From Galerina marginata (lineage: Eukaryota; Basidiomycota; Agaricomycetes; Agaricales; Galerinaceae): a DNA stretch of 64,000 bases. The notes under the pieces are model-generated. The model was given only the letters and a program-made list of their open reading frames with translations, searched no databases and had not been told where the DNA came from. Each line of letters begins with the position of its first letter. Position 1 is the first letter of the stretch. The translations under genes were made by a program, and so were the position numbers. Shown in pieces: positions 36,801-48,507 of this stretch. Location: the NCBI GenBank assembly GCA_023014335.1, contig JAECYW010000007.1, positions 806,001 through 870,000 of the forward strand, read 5' to 3'.

Positions 36801-38807
36801 AAACCCTGACAGCTAAGAACTCTGAACATGAACTCTCCATTGAGAAATTCCTTACCAAGAGCGAGGAGGCCTTCTTCGGTAAAGTTCGCAAAGATAAGCT
36901 TTCCAGTGCTGCTAGTGTTCGGTCATCACAGCGTGATTCGGTATGGGGGACACCTTCACCGTCTTTGTATTCTCGCCCCGATTGTAAGTGTTTTCGCCGT
37001 TAATCAGTCGACCGTTGTTCTGAGGCACTTTCATTGCAGCTCCTAATATGCAAGCATTCTCGCAATCGGACTATGATGGGCCCATGCACCACGACGCAAA
37101 TCAACCCCCAGCAGCTCCCATGACCGGTCTTCAGATTGCCATGTCCCGAGAAATTGGAGGCTGGCCTATCTACACCATTATCATTGGTCTTGGCCAGGTA
37201 TGTCGTCTTTATTTGCACCCTCATTCGCTATCTGATTTTTTATAGATGCTGAGCGCGACAAGTTTCCAAATCACGCTATTAACCGGTCGCAACTATCAAG
37301 ACAATGTTCAGCTCTACGTTCTCGGTGGTGTTTTCCTCGCAGCAACAGCTGTGTGGTACCCTATGTTTAGGCTCAAACCATCCTTCTATGTCCTATCGCT
37401 TCCATGGATCTTCTTTGGTCTGGCGTTCTTCATGATTGGATTGCCCTCGGTCGCCACTGTTTTCCATCCCGCCCATCGTGCTCTTTCGAACGCGGCCACG
37501 TGGTGTTATGCCATAGGCTCTGCTGCGGGATTCCTCTTCTTCGGTCTGAACTTTGGAGAGGAGGCGGGTGCTGCGACTGAAGTTTGGACGCTAAGAGCGT
37601 GCGTCGTTCAAGGGTCTCAGCAAATCTGGGTGGCTGCTTTGTGGTATTGGGGATACAATCTCAATGGAAGACCCGATGGGTACATTTCGCCTTGGTGGAT
37701 CGTTACTATTGTCTGGCCTCTGGCGTTTGCGAGTCTTCTGTTTGCATACCTCATGCTCTATGGCCTACCTGGTGAGTCTGATGTCTATCCCTCCTCCTGT
37801 CTTGATACTGAGGACTCGACGCTCCCTAGAATACTATCGTCAAACACCACCAAAGGTCCCACACTTCCTCAAGACCCTGTTCAGGAGGAAACTTGTGCTC
37901 TGGTTCCTTGCCTCTGAAGTCCTCCGCGACTATTGGCTCAGTGGTGTATGTGATGTTCTTTGTCTTGTTACATACGATCCCTAACAATTGCTTTCTAGCC
38001 CTATGGACGTAACTGGACTTTCCTTTGGAGTGTACCGATTCCTAAATGGCAGATTCTGCTCCTCATTATCACATTCTTCATCGGTGTTTGGGCTGCAATG
38101 TTGCTGGTCTTGACATATTTCAGCAAGACCCACACATGGCTTCTTCCTGTCTTTGCAGTTGGACTGGGAGCGCCAAGATGGTGTCAGGTATGTAAACGAG
38201 GCTTCTAGAGTCGATGTCGATACTCATTCAATTTCAGATGCTCTGGGGTACCTCTTCCTTAGCTTTATACATTCCTTGGGCTGGTCACGCTGGACCTTAC
38301 CTCGGAATCTCTCTCTGGCTATGGCTGGGTGTTCTTGATGCCATTCAAGGCGTCGGACTGGGAATGATCCTTCTGCAAGTGAGTAACCTAAACTTTCCAA
38401 ACGTAGTGATTTTTACTTACTGCGATTTAGACACTGTCACGCCTCCATGTGTGCGCCACTCTAGCCTTCGCCCAGGTCATTGGTTCCATTTGTGTAATGA
38501 TCGCTCGAGCGACGGCACCGAATGCCGTTGGTCCTGGTTCCGTATTCCCGGACGCGGCGAAATGGGACTTTTCTGAAGGACTGAAAGGTACGACTATCGT
38601 GAGCCACATATCATTGAAAAAATACTCAAACCACTCTGCTCTGACAGGGAGCCCGATGGCTCTTCCCCTATTCTGGATTGCTTTAATCTGTCAACTTGTG
38701 ATTGTTTTCGGTTACTTCTGGTTCTATCGTAAAGAACAATTGGGTACGTCCTATATCCTTGATTTCCTCTGGCATTTTCCTGATTCGTTCTTTCAGCACG
38801 GCCATAA
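30806..38807 (+). CDS. AGS1: Alpha-1,3-glucan synthase
   Basis: Plasma-membrane enzyme that makes and exports cell-wall alpha-1,3-glucan. About 2,300 residues in three parts. A signal peptide ([19 protein letters not shown]) precedes an extracellular GH13 amylase-like domain with [14 protein letters not shown], the nucleophile region DAIRIDK, the general-acid region PGEVTGGN and YYGEEQ. A membrane helix ([19 protein letters not shown]) leads to the cytosolic GT5 glycogen-synthase-like domain with [15 protein letters not shown] and [14 protein letters not shown]. The C-terminal third has many membrane helices ([19 protein letters not shown] and others), thought to form the export pore. Around twenty introns of 45-65 nt, one splitting the conserved segment PGITL/YYGEEQ. 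The stop is reached through a last short exon after the acceptor at 38796, giving the ending KEQLARP. Domain order equals S. pombe Ags1 and Aspergillus AgsA-E. Confidence 0.95.
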
Positions 38808-39085
38808 TGGGGATGTCTTAATCTTCGGAGAGAAATACATGACAAACATCGCCCACGGACTGATTATATTTTCTGAACAACGGACTTGTTATTATATATG
38901 GAACTTGCTAAACCTGTTACAGTACCCCTTGCTATGCCTTGCATCTGACCCTCCTTCCTAGACACATCGTTTGACAATAATACCTATACTTAGCACCATT
39001 CCTTACGAACAGTAGACAGCAATAAATGCCAGTGTTATGTCCCTGGGCTGACGTAATGTCCTATATTGCTTAACTCTGAACCACG

Positions 39086-40339
39086 ATGCTTGGGATTGAA
39101 GACTATGGCAGCGACAGCGACTCAAGTCTACACGCAGTTCCGGCCAAAAAGCGCCCAACGAAGAAAATCAGCATTGCTCTCCCATCCCTCTCCTCCAAAG
39201 GCGAAGATGTAGCTGCAGACGACAAACGTCCTGCAAAAAAGCGGAAAACAGGCGCTGGGACTTCTGCTCTCCTCTCCATGCTTCCTGCTCCAAAAGAAAG
39301 CAACCCTCAGCCCCAACCAGAACGCATTCTTGGACGCGGCTCCGGACCTGGTCTGAATTTTCATTCTGCTTCTCGCGGTCGACAAAACACTGCGGCTGCC
39401 GAAGCCGACGACACAAACGTAGAAAGGGATACCCCTCAATCATCGAATGAAGTTGAGGACGTACAACCATCGACAACGACCTCTGTGCATTTCCGACCGA
39501 CGTCGCTGGCCAAAGGGAGGAAGAACATCTCTCTAGAAGAAACTAACATCAACCAACCCGTTCGAGCCCAGCCTAGCGCTACTCCTGCTGCGGCTCCTGC
39601 AGTCGACTTCTTTTCGCTGGGTAAGCAAATACAATTGCGTCTCTGTTCTGATTTGACCCTGGTTGCCTCAGGCTCCAGTCAAACTACCTCCAGGAGTTCC
39701 AGTAGTGAAACCACCTCCATTCCTTCTCGTCCCAGTCTTTCGTCTGCTCCTTCGTTGCCAACATTCGAACCTCCGGAGCCAACCCCTACAGATTCGTATC
39801 CTGGATATTATCAATTACCGTCCGGTGCATGGGCAGCGTACGAAGCCGAATATTATGGCAAATTCATGAAGAAATGGGAAAAGGAATACAATGCCCACGT
39901 TCGTGCATTGGAGAAGGGTACCATCAAAGGCTTTGAAGGACTTAAAGACGCTGCTGTGGAAGAGATTGATGCCCTCAAGGAGATGGAAAAAGCGAAGAAG
40001 GACATCCAAGAGCGAGAAGCAAGGAAAGCGATTACACAAGGCGCTGGTGGAGGTCCCGTTGCGCCGAAAATGAATATCAATGTGTGTTTCCTGTGTTGCT
40101 TGTGTGATGTTGGAGATACTGAACTAGCAATTTAATTTAGGCGAGCAAGACGAGTGGTGTTGCTCGGTCTCGGCATCAGCTTTCTACTCTTCTCAAGGAA
40201 GCTTATGAAAATAGGGAAGCCCTTGAAGAGAGAATAGCACAAGGCAAGCGGAATCGTAAGGAAGCTGGGAACAAATACGGTATGTGTGTCCCATGGTCCT
40301 CTGAATCCAAAAGTTCAAGTCCACTTTACAGGTTTCTGA
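39086..40339 (+). CDS. PRCC-family nuclear protein
   Basis: Homologue of the human PRCC protein, a nuclear, proline-rich protein linked to splicing and to MAD2B in the mitotic checkpoint. About 360 residues. N-terminus MLGIEDYGSDSDSS, then a basic Lys-rich region (KKRPTKK, RPAKKRKTG) that could be a nuclear signal, a Ser/Pro/Thr-rich middle, and the conserved C-terminal signature SRHQLSTLLKEAYENREALE followed by GKRNRKEAGNKYGF. This ending is the hallmark of the PRCC domain. The last intron (from about 40280) splits the codon before the final GF. The stop ends 7 bp before the stop of the convergent HTD2-like gene. Confidence 0.85.
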
Positions 40340-40346
40340 AGTCTAC

Positions 40347-41482
40347 TTAATCTAGCTGGATCATGCCAGTCATTCCAACCACCCCATTTGCATCACTGCA
40401 CCACACTTGAATGTTCGACTTATCTGCCCATCTTCCTGAAATTATTAATTCGCGATTGACAAACAATGGGTTTGTTGCGCGGTATTCAAATTTATATACC
40501 TTGAGCTCAGGGAAGTGGAAGATGACCGTTTCCAGGAGCATCTGGGCAGTAAGTGGCCCATGTACGAGTCGCTCTTTGGCAGAGTTAGAATCCTGCCAGA
40601 AGAATGGTGATAAACCTGACTACGAACCAGGATAGCCTTCTTCTTTCTCGCAGTATTCCTTGTCCAGGTGAATATGATGTGCATTAAACATTAATGCGGA
40701 ATATCGAAACAAAGTCACTGGCGTTGGGGTGTATCTAAATGAAAAATCTACCGCAGTTGGAATGTCGTTCACTGTGGATTTTGGTACTTCTTTGAATATG
40801 TGCGACCAGTGAGTGGAAGCTGAAACTTACCTTCCCGGTCAAATGTCTTCTTTATGTTGGCAAAGATTCCTGCATGGAAGTAAACATGAGATCTTTCCTC
40901 CACCAATGACAGCGCGGTTTGTCCCTCTTGCAGGTATTTCATCCTTTGTGTGACAAACACCATTGGCTTGCCCTTGTCGAACCCTTTCTTTTCTGCCTTC
41001 GCGACACTTGATATGGCTGTTGTGCTTTTTCCGACCAGAAGAGGGTTGTCGTTGTCCCACCATATTTTCCCGCCGGCCCACATTCTCTTCGTGAATGGAG
41101 CCGGAGGAGAGATGTCCTCGTCCGTACCGTCTGTGCGTAGCAAACTTTCTGGTCTTCGAGCGTGGAAGAAAGCTAGATGATGCCCGTAGGGTAAAGGCAT
41201 TCCAGCAGTGGGGGCTACATAGGGTCCACGCGTACCGTCGCGGGTGGGCAGCGTAACATACAAATCAGAGAGGTGTTCGATGCTTAGAGTGTCAGCAAGG
41301 GTGTGGGACGGTGGTGAAGCTCTCCATTGCTCGAGAGACTGGCTTTCAGCTGCTCCCACGTCGACAGTGTCTGAAAGGCTGCGCCAACCTGTAGCTGCTT
41401 TCGGTCCATGAGCACGCGACGAGCTTGGCACGCTTGTAAGCATGCACCTCGCGATTTGGCGGATACGACCTATGGAGTTCAT
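40347..41482 (-). CDS. HTD2: Mitochondrial 3-hydroxyacyl-thioester dehydratase, Htd2-like
   Basis: Hot-dog-fold dehydratase of the mitochondrial type II fatty-acid synthesis pathway, which also supplies the lipoic-acid precursor. About 340 residues. The N-terminus (MNSIGRIRQIARCMLTSVPSSSR) is a basic, Ser-rich likely mitochondrial presequence. The N-terminal half contains TLSIEHLSDLYVTLPTRDG. The C-terminal half has the MaoC/hydratase-2 signature FRYSALMFNAHHIHLDKEY with the expected catalytic Asn/His and Asp, then GYPERLVHGPLTAQMLLE. The intron that joins GYP to the VHGP segment has normal sites. The protein could act on another acyl-CoA (the family includes mesaconyl-CoA hydratases), but fungal homologues are annotated Htd2. 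Confidence 0.83.
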
Positions 41483-41772
41483 CCTGTATGGAGGCTACTG
41501 ATCATGAGCATGAGTCCTTGGGACATTGAGCTATTTTGAGATGTCAGATCCATTACATGTGAGTGATCGGTGATTGTCATCCGATTTATATACTTAAAGT
41601 AATTGGGCTTGCTTTAGTTACTGTATTTTAATTCATTTAGGCCAGATTGTCATCTGTATTGTAGTCCGTGAATGGGACAAAATAATAAAACAGACTTCTA
41701 ATATCATAGAGAAAGAGATTATTCTGTGCGAGTATTGATTAATGGGATCTCACGAAGGCCCGACTAGCTGAT

Positions 41773-43763
41773 TCAGTGATGTTTGTGAGCAACTCCAGAA
41801 CGAGTTCGTGGCTCAAACATTGCAGCATAATGCCCGAAAGGACTCAGAAATGTACCAAGTCCCTCATGAACTTCAACTTGAAATTCCTCGAAAGGGTACG
41901 GCTCGCCGTCCACAGCCAGGTGACCTTTCTTCTTTAGTGGTTTTATCCGGTAAGCATGTGCTTTCACGTAGTGAACCTACGTGGAGTTGATAAGTATTTC
42001 GTTGCAAGAAAGTCTGGTTTGTAAGAATTTACCTTGGGGTGCCAGAAGCATTCCCCTTGATTTGCACCATCCATAGCTGTGAGAATGTCACCTCTTGAAG
42101 ACTATAAATCCTTGGTTTTAGTTTGACCCTCAAAGGTAGCAAAGAAAAAAAGAGTAATGACCTTTGACATCGCCATCACGTCGATGAGACCATCATTGGG
42201 TAACGACACAGGGAATGCCATAAAGTCACTGGTGCGTTTCAGCGTCTTGATAAGGACGCGAGAGTGGCACCTGACTCACCGACCAACGTATGGGCCTTTG
42301 CCTGCATATACATAGAGTATGGGTTCGTCGAAAGTCGTCCAATCCTCTTCATTCCCATCAAGAAACTTCAGCGACGGAAGTTTATCATGGAAGCTGGTTT
42401 CTGATGCTGCCGACGATGGAGGTATTGATGGTGTTTTGTCCTTCTTAATGGAGTACACGGTTGCTGCCATTTTGTCCTTGTCGTTCTCTGCGACCTTGAA
42501 GGACAGTTGGACCGGGCATGGTTTGAATTTAATAACTGAGGAAATAGATCAATAAGAGAAAACAAACAAGGGTAATTTCAATTCCTTACGCCCACGCAGA
42601 AGGCCATACATAAACCTGGTGTCGCCCATCCAACGCAGGTTCTCGGTGCCAATATCAAGGTCTGCCATCAGGCCAACAGCTTGGGACATAAAGGAGATAG
42701 TTCTCTTTCCACCCTGCGTCACTGAGAATAAATCTACTTTCATCGGTTCTCCTAGTAAACCAGTCAACAAATGAAGTTGGAAAGAAATGGTTCAGTAACA
42801 CCTTTAATAGCGTTCAGCGCAGCTACTACAACATCGAATCCATCCTGAAGACAAGTCAATTACACAAATTAAAACAAAGGAAAAGAAATACCTTGATACC
42901 CAGTAAGTTGAGGGACAAACCATTTCCTGAGCCTGTCGGTATTGGTGCTATTGGAGTAGCAAGTGCTTTGGAAGGTTCGGCGTGCTCGGCGAAACCATTC
43001 AAAATTTCGTGTATCAGGCCATCACCCGAAACAGTGATAACTGCATCAAAATCGAGAGGTAGCTTTTTTGCAATCTCTTGAGCCTGTCCCTGATGAGTTG
43101 TATCTAAACAAGGCTGTTATCCCGATTTTTAAATAAAAAGGACTGGGACGAACATAAAACGTCGAGAGAACATCCGGCAATCTCAAATATAGGCGCGATC
43201 TTCTTTGTGAATATCGCTGCTCCTTTTTTCTAAATAGTTTGTAAGACAATAGTTCATCTGAATTTTGAGACTCGAATTACTGTTCCACCGAATGGGTTAA
43301 CGAATACCATGAGCCGGCGGAAAGGTTTAACACCAAGGCCTAGTGTGCAGTCAATAATAAGTTCTGAGGCGGAAAGAAGGTGATATGTACTTTCATAGGC
43401 AGCCTTCATGACAGATTCCGCCCACTGAGTGGCATGTACAACCTCGGATTCCTCAACGTCACCTTCGACAATTGCGAGATGCGTCGTCTTCTTTTTCTTC
43501 TTCTCCAAAAATGCAACGGTTAATTTGAGCGGATTGCTTCCAAGACTTGCTCTGAGGATATTCCGGTGAGGTATGTCATGGTGAATGGTGTCTTTAGACT
43601 CTGCGTTAAGGTGGATGAAGATATGTCAGAATTCCGGTTCGGTTAAGCCGAGACAAGTCGTTGGCTTACTGGTCGGCGTCTGCACGGTGAGGCTGGTTTC
43701 GTTCAACAAAAGAGTGATACTAGAAAGGGTTCCGGTGCGTATCGATATTGCTGTGTCCGACAT
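41773..43763 (-). CDS. Sphingoid long-chain-base kinase (Lcb4/5-like)
   Basis: Phosphorylates sphingoid bases such as dihydrosphingosine and phytosphingosine with ATP to give signalling phosphates. The diacylglycerol-kinase catalytic fold is recognised by RLMVFVNPFGGKGAA, the nucleotide-binding motif VITVSGDGLIHEILNGF and PTGSGNGLSLNLLG. The substrate region GEPMKVDLFSVTQGG and SFMSQAVGLMADLDIGTE follows, and the C-terminal segment HLAVDGEPYPFEEFQVEVH is conserved in the family. About 515 residues and about eight introns. The start gives MSDTAISIRTGTL; the first intron joins VQTPT to KSKDTIHHDIPHRN. Divergent from the methyltransferase gene with 222 bp between starts. Confidence 0.92.
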
Positions 43764-43985
43764 CGAGGTAAGTAGATGACCAGCAAGTTGCAGGGCTAAA
43801 GTGCACTTGAACGTGAAATCAAATGCACTGCTGCCGGCCGATCGCAAAAGGCCTAAAATAGAAGTGACAGCATTACGAGAGATCACGATTGGTCCCGTTA
43901 TCGCCGGTCCGGAGCATCCGCTGTTCCTGGGATGACGCAATCTCCTCCTTGCTGTCATTCTCAAACGTTGAACCCTCACCTCACC

Positions 43986-45020
43986 ATGGCACCCGTCCCA
44001 GTTCATGAAGTCGCTCAGTCGGGGTTTGGCGTAGGAACCAATGATCTCTACGATCGGTGAGTTGGGTTTTTGTGAGCATAGGAAAGTATCTTAATTATAC
44101 AGAGCGCGACCATCATACCAGACTTTTGCATTAGATTTCATCCGCGAATCTCTGAAGACATCGGGGCCGCTGAACATTGTCGAGTGAGTATGTAAACAAC
44201 CTTTTCGGGGCTGCCCTTGGCTTATTCGATGCCGTACGCAGAATTGGCTCGGGAACTGGCATATTTACTCGTGCCTTGCTCGCCGATCCAAAATGGAATG
44301 CGCTCGTAAAAGAATTAAAGGCGTTCGAGCCCAGTGAAGGAATGAGAGATGTTTTCTCCCGTACAGTAAAAGACAGTCGTATCTCTCTGTCCGAGGGCTA
44401 TTTCCATGCTACCGGAGTTGAAGAGGGTTGGGCAGACCTTGTTGTTATTGCTCAGGTGACATGCCTTTTGATGCCCTCTTGAAACTGTAATTGACGCTTA
44501 AGACAGGCTTTCCATTGGTGTCCAGATTACGATGCGGCTTCTGCGGAATTTGCGCGTATCCTTAAACCTGACGGAGCAGTTGCTCTCATTTGGAACCTGG
44601 AAGATAGGTCAGTATCCACTGGTTTCTATTTCTTCAATCATCTGACATTTTCCCCATAGAACAGGTGCCCCATGGGTTGCGCAAGTTAGAGATCTCATAG
44701 AGGTACACGAACAAGGTACCCCGCAGTACCGGCATAACTACTGGCGGCAGACTTTTGATGCGCCGTCCTACCAACGGGCGTTTCAGCCACCCCAGGAGCG
44801 ATCATGGGCTTATACTTTAGTGGGGACAAAGGAGAGTGCAGTTGACAGGGCATCAAGCAAGAGTTATGTTGCGATTTTACCAGATGACAAAAAGAAAGAA
44901 GTCCAGAATGAAATCAGGAGGATTGTCGACAGCGACACAACCAAAGTATGGATTGACAAGTCGAAGGGGACATTCGAGTATCCATACAAGGTCGATGTAG
45001 TTATTTGCCAGAAGAAATAA
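43986..45020 (+). CDS. Class I SAM-dependent methyltransferase (type 11)
   Basis: Starts MAPVPVHEVAQSGFGVGTND. It carries motif I NIVEIGSGTGIFTRALL, which binds S-adenosylmethionine, and motif III-like VVIAQAFHWCPDYDAASAEFAR followed by LKPDGAVALIWNLED. The residue pattern (YDRARPSYQT near the start, AFHWC) matches fungal methyltransferases related to yeast Tmt1 and Crg1, and the UbiE/type 11 group. About 270 residues with several introns; the first splits the codon in YDRARP and the second the one in VEIGSG. Substrate unknown. The stop is TAA at 45018-45020. Beyond it the gene-poor interval begins. Confidence 0.85.
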
Positions 45021-47786
45021 GAGTAAGTTTGTTTGCAAACCTTCAAGTTGCTCCAATCTACTTTTTTATTTAAATCCATTTATTGTCTGTTGGGCCGGGC
45101 CCTATGTCAGACGTAAACTACTGTAGTTCTACCTGGTACGCGCTTCTATCTATGTCTCCAATACTATGTAATCGACGATGTGAGCCTCCTATGGAAGTGT
45201 ACGGCGCTAGAAATAGCGCGAATAGCGGTTTCTGTAGAATATGGATTAGGTGAGGGTGTGATGAGATTAGTTATTGGTTATGTATTCCAATCTACTTACA
45301 TCAACCGTGGTCGAGAACAGATGGAAAGAGATAGCTAGTGACCGCCAAAGATGAGCAAAGTCTCGTGGAATCAAGTTGTTTTGCGGTCAAAAGATTTGTT
45401 ACATTGACCGCTTACTACCTCCTGATTCATAGTTTGCACTTTATAGGGTTAAAAGTACCCTACACACATTGCTTGAGTCGTGACATATTCTAGTCGCTGT
45501 AGATTCTAAAATGTTGTCGTTCACAGAGAATTTCATCCTAAGTCCTGTTCCAGACCGGTCAATAAGACCCCATCGGCCTGGAAACACGTCCAACATGGGC
45601 AAAATTTGCTCGAATGTTCGTAGATGTTCATAATTAGACTAAAATTAAATTAGTGGCACGGTTATGGTGGTGTAAATGTGGTCGGGTAGCAAATAAGGCC
45701 TCGCCGATGCACCCAAGACGTCGATTGAGGTGTGGGAGACTATCTGCGAGGGTTTATGTACTGCGCGAACTAATCATGACGCGCGAGTAACATAGCCGCA
45801 TGTTCAACGCATGTTCCGAATACGACGACAGCGTTGGTTGGCTGATTGCTGCAAATACGCCATCCGCATGTTGCAGACACCAGGGATGTGTCAGCACCAG
45901 GTGCTCTATCGTCGAAAAGCAAGAGGGAATTGAGAGTAATCGCGATAGCAGGTGCCATCGTCACAATTGAATCTTCAGGATCCAAGTTAGCAAATTATTG
46001 CAGGAGACGCAGGAAGCGGTGGGGTGTAACGAGCAATGTCCTGCATGGAAAACGAAAGGGCGAGTAAGTAGCCACGTCTAGAGTGTGGGGATCCGTACAA
46101 TAACACCCGGATGATGCAGTACATAGTGAAGTGGAAACCTTCGACTCCGAGTCAACTTAGAGAGTTGAACTTGGGCAGATGACGTCATGTGACGGCTGTG
46201 ACATCATTGTGATTATGTTGCCGGAACGTTGGCCGAACGCCGTCTCTTCTCTTTTTCTTCAACCACCACCACCACAGGCATGGATATCCCCTGCTCGCGG
46301 TCACTACCTCGCCTGTCGTAGGTTCAACTGCTTTTTCTTTCCTGTGCGACTCTCTTTGGATGTTGACGAAGGGGCTATGGTGGCTGGTGCCATTGCAGGG
46401 TTGACTGGTTTGGCCAATAGGATAGTCCTCGACTTGGGCCGTATTTCTCTACGATTCTCTTTGTATGGTAATCGCAGTGGCTGGAATCGGGATCGGGTAA
46501 GCCGCTCTTGCTTCAAAGACGCGTATACTTCGACAAATCTACGGTTTCAGTGACTATCTTCCCATTTCCTTGATGCTGGTCAAGGTCTAATGGCCGGTCA
46601 ATCCCGGACATTTCCATCCTTCTTCCACTTAGCACCTAAAATTGCAGATATATCTCCAATGGACTATTGTTTATATTGATTCGAACCTAACCCCTTTGGT
46701 GAGAATGTTAAAATTTTGCTTCGAACGAGCTTTCCTGTCCAGCACATATATTATGCTCGGTTTTTCCTCCCTCCCCAGCCTTCACCCTCACTCACCTCGT
46801 ACCTGTTTACTGCCATGCCCCGCAGAGACCGCCCCAACCTCCTCACCAACACCATCCAGTACTCGCCCGCCGTCGTGTTTCACAAGATCAATGGCGGCTA
46901 CGAAGTTCCTGAAGTTCTTGCGGCGGAAGGTGCGCAGCCAGCCATTTAGGCTTATCCGATCATACGAAAAGGTCGACACGATACTGACGACTGGCGGGCC
47001 TTGTCGCTTCTCCGTTTTTAACATACCCAGTGTTCCGCATCCACTCAAAGTTTTATATTCCTTCCCAACTTCCAGGTTTCTGAAGCACTCGGTCAATTCG
47101 TTACGAATCTTACGATCGGGTCCTTGGCCTAAAACTCCCGATGGCGCCAATTTTCCACCTTTAAGTCATAGTCTTTGATCGTGGTTTTGAGTTGATATCT
47201 TGTTATCCAGCTTGTATCCAGCCATCGCAAAGTCCAACAGGAAGCCACCATCGGCCGGTGAAACAAAGAAGGCCAGTTATATGCTTTTCCCCCACTGTGT
47301 ATTCTTGATTAGTATGTCACAGACCACCAAACGGCAAGTGCTTGCCTGTGATCCCGACGATGAGAAACGCGGAGAGAAGCTTGAAAAGTCCAAGCTCAAG
47401 CAAGAGATGGATGAGTCCGAAGCCGCAATACGAAAGCCTGGGACGTACATCTCCCGGTCTGAGTCGTGCAGCTTATCTCTTCATCAACAATACTGACCGA
47501 CATATGATCAGCACCGCTTCACAGTCGCCAAATTACTCCCTAACGTGAGTGCTAACTTACAAACGACTCTTTATTCTTGCTCTCATATTCTTGCTTCGTG
47601 AATTTCGGGTTCCTGCTTCTAGTATCTAGTTCTTTCGTATGCTAGATCTGCTACGTTTCTGCTTGCTATTCCTGTCCAGCTTGCTCTAGCCTTTCAGGCC
47701 AGGCTCGGAGGCTCTCCTCCTGTTTGTCAAGCCTTTCCGTACCATCATTCCACAATACAATCGATGAATTTCTAAACCGCCGCTAC
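45021..47786. other. Gene-poor interval, left part
   Basis: No gene in this 2.8-kb stretch can be supported, although everything around it is dense with genes. Two open frames are slightly more protein-like than the rest: 46642-47178 (+), 178 codons with a non-ATG beginning, and 47314-47496 (+), 60 codons starting MSQTTKRQVLACDPDDEKRG. Neither resembles a known family, and I could not join them with convincing splice sites. A perfect CRE-type palindrome ATGACGTCAT is at 46179-46188. This may be an old intergenic or pseudogenised segment. Confidence 0.35.
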
Positions 47787-47936
47787 GAGTGAAACTGAGA
47801 AGCTTCATCCTGAGTGCCCTGAATACCACAAGATGAGTGACAAAGCCAAGGTACAACGAGTGCTACAGTCACGACGGAATGAGTGTCTATAGCATGAAAT
47901 GAGTGCGCTTATGACACTCAGCACTCTTGCTGAGTG
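47787..47936. repeat. Cluster of GAGTG pentamers
   Basis: Seven copies of GAGTG occur on the plus strand in 150 bp, starting at 47787, 47812, 47835, 47858, 47881, 47901 and 47932. Five successive starts (47812 to 47901) are spaced 20-23 bases apart. About 0.15 copies would be expected by chance. The reason is unknown; it could be decayed tandem repeats or a factor-binding array. Confidence 0.45.
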
Positions 47937-47938
47937 TC
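47913..47938. repeat. Perfect 11-bp inverted repeat (hairpin)
   Basis: GACACTCAGCA, the loop CTCT, then TGCTGAGTGTC: a perfect 11-bp stem with a 4-base loop, at the right-hand end of the GAGTG cluster. No U-run follows and no gene ends just before it, so a terminator role is not suggested. Confidence 0.6.
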
Positions 47939-48107
47939 CTCAACACGGATCGTACTGTGCTTCCAACACTGATTATAAGTGCTTTTCCTTCCCACAGTGA
48001 CTTGCTGTGTGTGTTGACAGTAAAGGCAAACAATGGCACATAATTAGCTAGTCTCTCCTAGCCAGACTGCGATATATGTGATGTGCCCTTCGGATCACGA
48101 TATATGA

Positions 48108-48165
48108 AGTCTGTTTTTTACCGCGCCCCCAAAACCGTGTCAGAAAGTTGTTATGTAATATTCGG
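48108..48165 (+). repeat. Left terminal inverted repeat of the MITE-like element
   Basis: Begins AGTCTGTTTTTTACCGCGCC and ends TTATGTAATATTCGG. It pairs with 48508-48565 at 52 of 58 positions. Confidence 0.7.
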
Positions 48166-48507
48166 ACTTTAAAAATACAGCCGCGCGCGTTTTTCTTGAC
48201 AATGAGGGCGTTTCCGAACAAAATTCTGAGATAAAAACAATTCAATAACTTCTATAGAGCTTGCTGCAAATTTTCAAGGGCCAGGGAAGCGATGTGGATG
48301 AGCTAGGTAAGGAAGGCAGAAAAATGAACGATTATGTAATCCACTTGCATGGCCTGCCAGGCAAAATGAAGGCAACCACGACAACTGCTCTCCACAGGAC
48401 AAAAATTTTACTGAAGGTTCTTTGAGCCAATTATATACACTTTATCTCTAAGCAATAGCCAAATACCTGCATTGTCGCGTCCACTCGACGCGACGATAAT
48501 TGAAGCT

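Noticed and set aside
45204..45219. GCGCTA-GAAA-TAGCGC hairpin with a GNRA-type loop
   Set aside because: A 6-bp stem of this kind is expected by chance in 64 kb and nothing around it suggests an RNA gene.
46642..47178. 178-codon plus-strand open frame
   Set aside because: Begins without an ATG, has a compositionally odd Pro/Ser/Arg-rich translation, overlaps a long antisense frame, and resembles no family. Kept only as a note in the gene-poor interval.
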